A stretch of DNA of 64,000 nucleotides, from positions 838,001 to 902,000 of the forward strand of contig NZ_OY762276.1 in NCBI RefSeq assembly GCF_963665445.1, written 5' to 3'. Made by a program: the position numbers and the translations under genes. The stretch comes from an uncultured Desulfobulbus sp. Lineage in GTDB: Bacteria; Desulfobacterota; Desulfobulbia; Desulfobulbales; Desulfobulbaceae. The notes beneath the pieces were generated by a model. The model was not told the origin of the DNA, ran no database searches, and was given only the letters and a program-made list of their open reading frames with translations. Of this stretch, positions 56,428 to 63,526 are shown one piece after another; within the stretch, counting starts at the first letter, position 1; each line of letters opens with the position of its first letter.

Positions 56428-56711
56428 CGTGTCCTCACCATGCGGATCTTGGGATATCCCCGGACCTTGGCAGGGCTGCCCGGCTTCCGGCGTCTGCCGG
56501 TGCCGGGCTGAACTGGCAAGGATCGTGGTTTCCTGGATTTGCCCACGAAGCCGGGGGCCTCCGACAATCATACTCCCTGACTTACAGCGAAATCGGCCAG
56601 GCTCTTTGTCAAAGCGTTGATCAAGGCATCATCAATCACGAGCAGGCCCGGCAGATTGGCAACGTCCTCTTTCCAATCGTGGAGAATAGATCATGGAATG
56701 GACCCCCTTAA
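56424..56711 (+). CDS. Small phage protein, unknown
   Basis: A 95-aa protein overlapping the upstream stop by 4 bases (ATGA). The first half is glycine- and proline-rich, the second half helical (YSEIGQALCQSVDQGIINHEQARQ is broken here as separate helices). It overlaps the next small coat-like gene by 19 bases. No family recognised. Confidence 0.55.
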   Translation: MTCPHHADLGISPDLGRAARLPASAGAGLNWQGSWFPGFAHEAGGLRQSYSLTYSEIGQALCQSVDQGIINHEQARQIGNVLFPIVENRSWNGPP

Positions 56712-56830
56712 TCGAATCAACTTTTTTTGATGGCGTCCGGACCGACATGCTTACCGCCGTCGGCGGAATCCTCGGCTTGGCGCTCATCATTTTTGGCCTG
56801 GTCATGCTCATGCGTACCGTTGGCAGATGA
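56693..56830 (+). CDS. Small membrane protein, coat-like
   Basis: A 45-aa protein with a short polar N-terminus, one membrane helix (about 21-40, GGILGLALIIFGLVMLM) and a basic C-terminus (RTVGR). This is the layout of filamentous-phage coat proteins without a signal peptide. GGAG lies 10 bases upstream of the ATG. Confidence 0.65.
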   Translation: MEWTPLIESTFFDGVRTDMLTAVGGILGLALIIFGLVMLMRTVGR

Positions 56831-56867
56831 CCAGATTTTTTAACCCTATCCTCATGGAGGAACCCAC

Positions 56868-57011
56868 ATGCAAGACCTTTTCGACGCAGTAGACATCACC
56901 GGAATCAGCACCAACGTCAGTACTCTTATGGTCGGCTTTATCGGCATCGGCCTGCTGTTCCTTGGCTACGCCTATGTCAAACGCACCATGCGTGTTGGCA
57001 AAGGCGCGTAA
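56868..57011 (+). CDS. Probable major coat protein (pVIII-like)
   Basis: A 47-aa protein: acidic, polar N-terminus (MQDLFDAVDITG), a membrane helix (about 18-36, STLMVGFIGIGLLFLGYAYV), and a basic C-terminus (KRTMRVGKGA), as in pVIII proteins such as those of Pf3-type phages that lack a signal peptide. The strong GGAGG 8 bases upstream fits a highly made protein. Of the two coat-like genes this one matches best. Confidence 0.72.
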   Translation: MQDLFDAVDITGISTNVSTLMVGFIGIGLLFLGYAYVKRTMRVGKGA

Positions 57012-57060
57012 ACATCACCCCCCGGGGAGGGGCAACCCTCCCCAACTCTCCTGACACGCC

Positions 57061-57585
57061 ATGCCGAAAGTCGACCCAACACAATACCTCATGGAAGCCC
57101 TGTCCATCCTCACCGGTGGTCTGATCAAGGATATGCAGACCTTGATTCTCGGGCTCGTGGTCTGTGCTTTTATCCTTATGGCCTTTGATCTGCTCAAAGA
57201 TTTGATCCTGCTCCCGGCGCTCCAGTCCGCCGCCTCGTTCCTGGCTGACCCGATCGGCTCCTACCGGACCCACCAGATCAACCGGAGAATAAGCAGCGCT
57301 GTTTCCAGTGATACTCCCTCGTACCGGCCATCACGGAGCGATATCGAGATTTCGCCCTTACGGGAACGCGACCTGGACACCTTCGGCAGTCTGGAGCCAG
57401 GACCGGATGCAACCTATGCCAATAATCATTGGGAACGTGACGGCGTGGAACTGTCGGAAGACCGCTATGCCGCCTTGGAAACCGCCATGGATGAGGCCAT
57501 CTATCAGGACCGCATGAACAACCGCCTGTCCGATGATGAAGCCTATGACCTGGTGCATTCCCACACCGAACGCCTGAGAGGATGA
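57061..57585 (+). CDS. Phage membrane protein, unknown
   Basis: A 174-aa protein with a membrane helix at about 27-46 (LILGLVVCAFILMAFDLL) and a long polar, acidic C-terminal domain with many D and E. It follows the coat gene. It might be a minor virion or assembly protein. No family recognised. The start has no good ribosome site. Confidence 0.6.
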   Translation: MPKVDPTQYLMEALSILTGGLIKDMQTLILGLVVCAFILMAFDLLKDLILLPALQSAASFLADPIGSYRTHQINRRISSAVSSDTPSYRPSRSDIEISPLRERDLDTFGSLEPGPDATYANNHWERDGVELSEDRYAALETAMDEAIYQDRMNNRLSDDEAYDLVHSHTERLRG

Positions 57586-57586
57586 C

Positions 57587-57706
57587 ATGACCCTGAATTT
57601 GATCGCCTATGGCATGGGCCTTGGCTTGGTTCTTGTCGGCTGGATAGCCGGTTTGGTCGTCAGCTACGTCTTTTCGATCAGCCGCAACGTGGGGCGCATC
57701 GGATGA
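57587..57706 (+). CDS. Tiny membrane protein, pVII/pIX-like
   Basis: A 39-aa single-helix protein (helix about 5-30) with a basic tail (SRNVGRIG). It starts right after the previous stop with GAGAGG upstream. Size matches virion cap proteins pVII/pIX. Confidence 0.6.
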   Translation: MTLNLIAYGMGLGLVLVGWIAGLVVSYVFSISRNVGRIG

Positions 57707-57828
57707 CCGCAGCAGAACTGACCGACATCCTCAACCAGATCGTTTCCCAATTGGGCGACATCATGAGCTTCGGCCTTGGCGGCCTTACCGGCATCGCCTT
57801 TGTGATCGCATCCAAGATGGAGTGGTGA
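57703..57828 (+). CDS. Tiny membrane protein, pVII/pIX-like
   Basis: A 41-aa protein with an amphipathic start (MTAAELTDILNQIV) and a C-terminal hydrophobic helix (FGLGGLTGIAFVIA). ATGA overlap with the preceding gene; together they resemble the paired small cap proteins. Confidence 0.6.
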   Translation: MTAAELTDILNQIVSQLGDIMSFGLGGLTGIAFVIASKMEW

Positions 57829-57830
57829 CC

Positions 57831-58112
57831 ATGATCAATTTAGCGCAACGTATCGTCCTTCTGGTTATCGCGGCTCCCATTTATCTGTCAATTTTCGACG
57901 AGATAACCCACCGCTACATACTTTTCGCCGACGCTTCCACTCGGGAGTTCAGCAACGCCCTTTATTATCTCTTCGGTATGAGCCACGGGTTTCTTCTCTG
58001 GGCTGCCTATCTGGCGTTCAACTGTATCCTCGAAATAGTGACCTACTTCCTGGACCGTTTCTGCACACCTTCCGCAATAGAGAAGGAGGCCGCAAGTGAT
58101 TCAACTCCCTGA
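57831..58112 (+). CDS. Phage membrane protein, two helices
   Basis: A 93-aa protein with hydrophobic stretches at about 5-22 and 50-72 and a short acidic tail. The ATG directly follows the previous stop. It overlaps the next small gene by 17 bases. Function unknown. Confidence 0.6.
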   Translation: MINLAQRIVLLVIAAPIYLSIFDEITHRYILFADASTREFSNALYYLFGMSHGFLLWAAYLAFNCILEIVTYFLDRFCTPSAIEKEAASDSTP

Positions 58113-58236
58113 TGGCTTCGATGCTGCCGCTTTATTCACCGAGCTCTTTCACCTGGCCGCGCCCTTTGCCGGCATCGCCTTCCTGATCGGCTGCGGCTAC
58201 CTGATTCAAAACATGCTGAGGAACGCACCCAAATGA
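58096..58236 (+). CDS. Tiny membrane protein of phage cluster
   Basis: A 46-aa protein with GTG start, supported by AAGGAGG 6-7 bases upstream inside the previous gene. One helix (about 20-40) and a basic tail (RNAPK). It overlaps the next gene by 4 bases. Confidence 0.6.
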   Translation: MIQLPDGFDAAALFTELFHLAAPFAGIAFLIGCGYLIQNMLRNAPK

Positions 58237-58337
58237 CCTATTTGCCCTCATTCCCCAAGATCCGGCGCTATGCACTGTGGATTTCCTTCTTCGGTGTCTG
58301 CTTCTTCCTTGGCCTGATGAAAAGGATTCTCGCATGA
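58233..58337 (+). CDS. 34-aa membrane peptide of phage cluster
   Basis: A very short protein with a basic start (FPKIRRYAL) and one helix (WISFFGVCFFLGLM). Overlapping ATGA junctions at both ends support its translation. Confidence 0.5.
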   Translation: MTYLPSFPKIRRYALWISFFGVCFFLGLMKRILA

Positions 58338-58765
58338 ACGACATCACCAAGATTCTTATTTACGCCACCGGTCTCTATGTGACCTTCATCACCACTGGCC
58401 TCTACCTGGCCCATGGGGAAGAAGTACCGGGATTACCCGCAGGGCCGAACGCCTCCTACAGCGTTAATCCGGGTCAAGGCTTCCCCAAAGAGTACGTGGT
58501 TCCCCGGACCTCTTCCACCTCTGCACCGCTTCGTAAAAGGGAGCCGAAATCCTGCAAGCAATACCTCTCCATCTGCGAGCGTTCCTGCGAGTACCGGGGC
58601 TCCATGTTCAAGTTCCAGTGCATAGGTCAGGAGTTCCAGCCGTACCAGGACCATTTCCGTTGCCAGTGCGCGGATGATCTCCAGTATCAGCAACGCTACG
58701 CCCAAAAAGAGCAGGCTGAACCCGTCCAGGTGAAGGAAGAAAAGCCGGTGGAGACCAAGCAATGA
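58334..58765 (+). CDS. Secreted cysteine-rich phage protein
   Basis: A 143-aa protein with an N-terminal hydrophobic segment (about 5-24) and a periplasmic domain with six cysteines (CKQYLSICERSCEYRG and FQCIG...FRCQCADD), suggesting disulfides. The C-terminal tail is glutamate and lysine rich. Directly upstream of the pIII-like gene with a 4-base overlap, it may be a chaperone or minor adhesin component. Confidence 0.62.
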   Translation: MNDITKILIYATGLYVTFITTGLYLAHGEEVPGLPAGPNASYSVNPGQGFPKEYVVPRTSSTSAPLRKREPKSCKQYLSICERSCEYRGSMFKFQCIGQEFQPYQDHFRCQCADDLQYQQRYAQKEQAEPVQVKEEKPVETKQ

Positions 58766-60246
58766 TGCGCAAGTGCTTTGCAATCCTTCTTGTCTGCTTC
58801 CAGGTCAGCGGACCAGCTTTTGCCAGCGTTCTAACCGTCGAGGATGTTTCCGTCATTGGTGCCGCTGCCGATGATTACTACACCGGAAGCAAAACCAAGC
58901 TCAAGGTCCTGGATGGAAATAAAATCGGCAAAACCCTTGTGACCTCTGCCGAGGTATCCTCAACAGCTGCCCTTTCAGGCCTGGTTGCCGGTGCCGCCGG
59001 TATCGCTGGCATTGCCTACTATGAACGCACCGGCCAAGATCCGGTCTATGCTGCAGCCAACGCCGTCGCTTCGGCTGCGGATGCCATCTTTGTTCCTGCC
59101 TATCAAGCATTCAAAGCCAACTTTGTCAGTCCGGAAAGCTATCCCGCAAGTGCTGCCCAGTATGTCGGTGTTGAAGGATCTGTGGGCGCGACCATTGGCG
59201 ACCTGATCGATTTTGTCAACAATTCCGCCTCTGGTCTCTACGATAACCTCAAGCAGCTTATTGCAGACCATACTCCTACTAGTTACGACTCCGTCCCTGA
59301 GAATACGGCCTGGTCAGTTGGTAGCATTATCACCACGCCAAGCGGCAATATGCGGATTACCGGGACCTGGGGTTGGGTTGGCTATTATCAAAACACAACC
59401 CGTTTCAATTCCCTTTATCAATCATGGTTTGCGACTGAAAACAAATATGACGTGGGGCTCTCATACATCAGCTATTACTCGAGCAAGCTGTACCGCTGGA
59501 CTCCCGGCTACGTCACCACCTCCGGCTATGGTATGCTCGAATCCATTCAGGTAGCAACCACAACCGATACTGCGACCATTGTCCTCAATGATACGGCTAT
59601 TCCGGATTTCACCAGTCTCAAGCAGGAGTTTGAGCAAGCCAATATCGATGCAGCCACCCAGGAACAATTGGAGCAGGCTATTGCCGATATGCCTGCAGAT
59701 CAGAAGATAACGTCCAGCAACCCGGAACCTTCTTCTGTTCCCTCAACCTCGCCTTCTCCGATCACGAACAACCAGATTCAGAACTTTTTCGCGGACAATA
59801 CCACCAACGTCTATAACCAATACTTGGAAACCGTCACGAATAACGTGACCAATCAAGGGGACGTGACCAACGAAGTTGCCCAGGCTGCGGCAGAAACGGC
59901 CAAGGCCCAGGAGGAGGATGCTAATAAAGAGTCCGAGGATACCTATTCCCCCATCAACAACAATCCCTTCACCTCGGCCTATAATCCTGGTGAATTCGAT
60001 ATACCGAACAGGTTCACGACCTTTCTGGCCAATGTCAAAGGCTCGGGCCTGTTTTCGTTCTCTTCAGCCTTCTTCGATTCCCTCCCTGGAGGGGGAACCT
60101 CCACCTATACCATCGAGGCCGGACAGTACGGCACCCATACCGTCGACTTGAACGATACCTTGTCTCCAGGCCTGGCTGTGCTCAAGGCTATCCTTCTTGC
60201 CTGTTTCGGCTTCCTGTCGATCCGGGCCGTTATCATGAAGAGGTAA
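58762..60246 (+). CDS. pIII-like minor coat/adsorption protein
   Basis: A 494-aa protein. A signal peptide (1-22, ends GPAFAS) is followed by two glycine-containing extracellular parts, a Ser/Pro-rich linker (about 318-340), a Thr/Asn/Val stretch and a C-terminal membrane helix (about 470-490) ending in basic residues (VIMKR). This is the design of filamentous-phage attachment protein pIII, which sits at one virion tip and binds host pili. Position before pVI- and Zot-like genes agrees. Type IV pili are plausible receptors since pilC is present in the host. Confidence 0.8.
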   Translation: MMRKCFAILLVCFQVSGPAFASVLTVEDVSVIGAAADDYYTGSKTKLKVLDGNKIGKTLVTSAEVSSTAALSGLVAGAAGIAGIAYYERTGQDPVYAAANAVASAADAIFVPAYQAFKANFVSPESYPASAAQYVGVEGSVGATIGDLIDFVNNSASGLYDNLKQLIADHTPTSYDSVPENTAWSVGSIITTPSGNMRITGTWGWVGYYQNTTRFNSLYQSWFATENKYDVGLSYISYYSSKLYRWTPGYVTTSGYGMLESIQVATTTDTATIVLNDTAIPDFTSLKQEFEQANIDAATQEQLEQAIADMPADQKITSSNPEPSSVPSTSPSPITNNQIQNFFADNTTNVYNQYLETVTNNVTNQGDVTNEVAQAAAETAKAQEEDANKESEDTYSPINNNPFTSAYNPGEFDIPNRFTTFLANVKGSGLFSFSSAFFDSLPGGGTSTYTIEAGQYGTHTVDLNDTLSPGLAVLKAILLACFGFLSIRAVIMKR

Positions 60247-60250
60247 AACC

Positions 60251-60586
60251 ATGTCTTTCTTCGCTGTCCTCATCGATTGGTGCCGCGCCTTCTGGACCTG
60301 GTGCGTCGTTGGCTTCACCTGGGTTCTCGACGGCTTCATTCTCCTGGTTCAGTTCGTGTTCTTCACCATCTTCGATGGGCTGTTAACCGTAATTGAAACC
60401 ACCCTGGCGGCAATTGACCTTGCCGCCGTGGTCTTCAACTATGCGGCAGCCTGGTCCAACCTGCCGGACCAGCTGGTATGGCTGATCAATGCTGTCGGTC
60501 TGCCGCAATGCTTCACCATCCTCGGCGCTGCCTACCTGCTGCGGCTGACACTCAACCTCATCCCCTCTATCTTTACCCGGGTGTAA
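60251..60586 (+). CDS. pVI-like minor coat protein
   Basis: A 111-aa hydrophobic protein with about three helices (15-40, 42-65, 85-105) and a basic end. Between pIII-like and Zot genes, it corresponds to pVI (DUF2523-type). ATG follows GAGG. Confidence 0.75.
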   Translation: MSFFAVLIDWCRAFWTWCVVGFTWVLDGFILLVQFVFFTIFDGLLTVIETTLAAIDLAAVVFNYAAAWSNLPDQLVWLINAVGLPQCFTILGAAYLLRLTLNLIPSIFTRV

Positions 60587-60588
60587 TC

Positions 60589-61431
60589 ATGATCATTGGA
60601 TTTGCTGGTACGCCCGGTTCGGGCAAGACGTACGAAGCGGTGAAGAAGATCACCGACAACCTGCAGATGGGCCGGGTTGTCTATACCAATATAGACGGCA
60701 TGGCAGATCCGGAGTGCCTGGAAATGATCAAGAGCTACTGCGGCCTCTCCGATCTGGCACTCTGCAAGCAACTTCATTTCCTTGAAGACCACCAATTGGC
60801 CGATTTCTGGATGCACATAGAGCCCGGCTGCCTGGTGGTTCTTGATGAGGTTCAGAAAGTCTTCTCTTCCCGCGAATGGCAAACTGCAAAGAACAATCAA
60901 TTTGCCTCCTGGGCCTCCACTCACCGCCACAACGGCTTTGACGTGGTGCTGATCACCCAGGCCGTGGAACGTGTGGACTCTGCCGTTCGTTCCCTCTTGG
61001 AATGGACCTATGTTTTTCGCAAGGTCAACTTCTTCGGCGGTGCGATCAAAAAGAAGTACCTCTGCTATGCCTACGGCGGCGATGATACCGGCGGCAAGCC
61101 CCTCTCAACGAATACCCGGACCTATAACGAGAAAATTTTTCACTGCTACAAGTCTTACGTGGCCAAGGACGTGAAGGAACTCTCCATCATGCAGCACGTC
61201 AACGTGTTGAAGCATCCGGTGTTCTTTGCAATCCCGCTTGTCCTCGCCTTTACCCTTTACATGCTGTTCAGCCAATCAAGCCTGGCCAGCGGTGACCTCT
61301 TCGGCTCCAAAAAGGTCATGACCACCCATTCCAAGAAAAACGAGCATACTTCCCTCCCTGCAGCAACCGGCACCATTACCCCCGTGGTCCGTAATGGCCA
61401 ACTCGTGTTCACCAACCGTCAAGGATCATGA
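60589..61431 (+). CDS. Zonular occludens toxin-like assembly ATPase (pI)
   Basis: A 280-aa Zot/pI protein. Walker A GTPGSGKT (7-14), Walker B CLVVLDEVQKVF at about 82-93, an arginine-containing WASTHRHNGFDVVLITQ segment, and one membrane helix at about 221-240 (FFAIPLVLAFTLYMLF) that splits cytoplasmic ATPase from a periplasmic tail. It drives virion extrusion through the inner membrane. It is the hallmark gene of inoviruses. It overlaps the next gene by 4 bases. Confidence 0.95.
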   Translation: MIIGFAGTPGSGKTYEAVKKITDNLQMGRVVYTNIDGMADPECLEMIKSYCGLSDLALCKQLHFLEDHQLADFWMHIEPGCLVVLDEVQKVFSSREWQTAKNNQFASWASTHRHNGFDVVLITQAVERVDSAVRSLLEWTYVFRKVNFFGGAIKKKYLCYAYGGDDTGGKPLSTNTRTYNEKIFHCYKSYVAKDVKELSIMQHVNVLKHPVFFAIPLVLAFTLYMLFSQSSLASGDLFGSKKVMTTHSKKNEHTSLPAATGTITPVVRNGQLVFTNRQGS

Positions 61432-62033
61432 CCATGAAAGCCTTTTCACTTTTCCTCTTCCTCGCTTCCTTCCTCCTGGTTACCTCCATCCTTTTCGGGA
61501 TCTCCGCCTGTACGCCCCACCAGGAAAAGAAACCCGTAGCAGTTCATCAGGCCGCCAAGGCTGAACCGGCTCCACTCCCCCCGGTCCCGGCAAACCTGCC
61601 GATCTCGGTGGACTTCAACAACGTGCCGCTCTCCGAGGTGGCGCAGTTCATCACCACCCAGACCGGCAAGGGATTTGTTCTCTCCGGCAACGAAGCAAAG
61701 CCCATTACCTGGGTGGAATCCAATCTGAGCAAGGATACCCTATTCGATTCCTTCAAGGCGACCATCACCGCCTCGGGCCTGCTGCTCAAATCCACTAACG
61801 ATCAGCAATCCCTGTTCACCATCGAACAGCCCGAGGAACCGAAGACACCGGTTCTGCTCAACTCTGCCCGATCCAGCCGGGGTGTGTTTCTTCTTCTGGG
61901 AGCGACCATCTACCCGCTGGAGAAGTTCCCTTACCCGGTCCGTTACGATTCCGGCCACTGGTATGCACTCCTGCCAAAGTCCACAGCTGACCGGCTCATT
62001 ACCGATAAACAGGCAGAGAAAACCCCGATGTAA
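61428..62033 (+). CDS. pIV-like lipoprotein with secretin N0-type domain, no pore domain
   Basis: A 201-aa lipoprotein. The signal ends in a lipobox (GISAC, Cys28). Residues ~55-135 resemble the N0/STN domain that opens secretins (ISVDFNNVPLSEVAQFITTQTG). The rest is a ~60-residue tail; no secretin beta-barrel is present, unlike the ~400-aa pIV of Ff. The virus may use a host secretin for exit and this protein as an adaptor. Directly follows Zot, as gene IV does. Confidence 0.78.
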   Translation: MTMKAFSLFLFLASFLLVTSILFGISACTPHQEKKPVAVHQAAKAEPAPLPPVPANLPISVDFNNVPLSEVAQFITTQTGKGFVLSGNEAKPITWVESNLSKDTLFDSFKATITASGLLLKSTNDQQSLFTIEQPEEPKTPVLLNSARSSRGVFLLLGATIYPLEKFPYPVRYDSGHWYALLPKSTADRLITDKQAEKTPM

Positions 62034-62238
62034 GATCACGGCCGCGACGCGGCGGCCGGAATGGCGCGTTGCAGTTGTCTGCAGTTCAGCGTGATTGACG
62101 CTGGAAATTGACGGGGATTTCCCCAACGGAAAACGGGGGAAGCGACCCCTCTAATGGAGCGTCCCGTTTTTCGTCCCGCCGCCTGCGACGAACCAGTAGC
62201 CAAGATCGAAACCAACCTCCAACCAGGGCAACCAGCAC
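62034..62238 (+). other. Candidate phage intergenic region (packaging/replication signals)
   Basis: A 7-bp hairpin CGGCCGC/GCGGCCG (62039-62045, 62052-62058) sits 5 bases after the pIV-like stop. Further inverted repeats are GGAAAT/ATTTCC (62103-62122) and TTCCCC/GGGGAA (62119-62141). In Ff phages the packaging hairpin and origin lie between gene IV and gene II. Confidence 0.5.
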
Positions 62239-62508
62239 ATGAATAAAGCAATGCACAACATCCCCCGACAACCAACGCCGCAGGCGCACTTCTCCTGCGC
62301 CGACTGTGGCCGGGAAACGTTCATGTCAATCTATGATCCGGGATTTGGCCTTTGTGGCCGGTGTGAAAGCAAAGTCGCCAGGCAAAGAATGGCTTGGGAA
62401 AAAAAGAATGACCCCTTTGCCGCAAAAGAGGGTGGGAGAAACCGGCAAAGGGGTCCTGAGGCAGGAGCGTTCTTATTCAATGAGAACGTGAAGAACGGGT
62501 CCATATAA
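62239..62508 (+). CDS. Zinc-ribbon phage protein
   Basis: An 89-aa protein with two cysteine pairs (CADCGRE and CGRCESK), predicted to bind zinc, and a basic C-terminal half. ATG at 62239; a second ATG five codons on is possible. Might bind DNA or regulate phage replication. The 193-base gap after it contains an inverted pair CCTATA/TATAGG near 62652 and nothing else seen. Confidence 0.65.
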   Translation: MNKAMHNIPRQPTPQAHFSCADCGRETFMSIYDPGFGLCGRCESKVARQRMAWEKKNDPFAAKEGGRNRQRGPEAGAFLFNENVKNGSI

Positions 62509-62701
62509 ATCTAGCTGTGATTGGATTTGATTAGCCAACCATCAAATTTTCGTGAGACCAAGACATTATGCTGAGAATAAATGCCCCCGCTGCCGGTTTG
62601 TGGAGGCAGACAGCAGGGGCCAGGGGAGTCGATAGGCTCGACTTCAATACAGCCTATAAGGGGTATAGGAAATTGTCAAATTTTAACAGGACAACCCATA
62701 A

Positions 62702-63514
62702 ATGAACAATGTTCTTTCTCTCTCCGGTGGAAAAGACTCCACCGCCATGCTGCACATGATGCTTGAGCGTGGAGAACCGATCCACTCTGTTGTTTTCTTT
62801 GACACTGGCTGGGAATTTCCGGAGATGCACAGGCATATCGACTTGGTGGAACAGAAAACAGGAATCGAAATTGTTCGTCTTACCCATCCCCAAGGATTTG
62901 CGTACTGGCTCAATAGACGGAAGGTACGCACCAAAAAGGATCAATTCGATAATGAAGGCAACCAGACCCACAAGAAAGGGGATGTCTTCAGGATCGGTAA
63001 CGGTTGGCCATCTCCATCCCGCCGTTGGTGTACCCGTGAGAAAGTGAATTGCATTACTCGTTATCAAAAGACTGTCGAAAATTGTTTGCCGTGCATCGGT
63101 TACGCCGTCGATGAGTTACACCGTTGCAAACCCGGCCCGCAACGCTACCCACTCATTGAATACGGTATCACTGAAAAGCAAGCCCTCGAATACTGCCGCA
63201 AGCTTGGTTACACCTGGGGCGGGCTCTACGATATTTTCAACCGAGTATCATGCTGGTGTTGTCCGCTGCAATCCCTTCCCGATCTACGATCGCTTCGTAA
63301 ATATCGTCCTCTGCTTTGGGCCCAGCTCCTCAAGATGGATGCCCAAATTCCCAGTCCTAATCGGGGTTTTTCCGGCTACAAAACCGTTCTCGATCTAGAA
63401 AACCGTTTTTCTACCGAGGATAAACTCAAGCCTTTTTATAAAGGCAAGGTATCCCGCAGAATGCTGCGTTTTATCAAACCGCATTCCCAGCAAAACTTTT
63501 TCTCACTTATTTGA
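62702..63514 (+). CDS. PAPS-reductase/PP-loop ATPase family protein (phage cargo)
   Basis: A 270-aa protein with the PP-loop SGGKDS (8-13), FDTGWEFPEM typical of CysH/PAPS-reductase relatives, RRWCTREKVN, and a C-terminal CWCCPLQSL. It should activate a substrate with ATP. Such proteins occur in phages and as DndC-like DNA phosphorothioation enzymes, but the classic CysH cysteine motif is not evident, so sulfate assimilation is unlikely. It lies between the intergenic region and the replication gene. Role in the phage is unknown; base or tRNA modification is possible. Confidence 0.82.
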   Translation: MNNVLSLSGGKDSTAMLHMMLERGEPIHSVVFFDTGWEFPEMHRHIDLVEQKTGIEIVRLTHPQGFAYWLNRRKVRTKKDQFDNEGNQTHKKGDVFRIGNGWPSPSRRWCTREKVNCITRYQKTVENCLPCIGYAVDELHRCKPGPQRYPLIEYGITEKQALEYCRKLGYTWGGLYDIFNRVSCWCCPLQSLPDLRSLRKYRPLLWAQLLKMDAQIPSPNRGFSGYKTVLDLENRFSTEDKLKPFYKGKVSRRMLRFIKPHSQQNFFSLI

Positions 63515-63526
63515 TCAGAGGTAACC

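Noticed and set aside
61428..62033. A host type II secretion or conjugation protein
   Set aside because: Overlap with Zot and the phage gene order make a phage origin far more likely.
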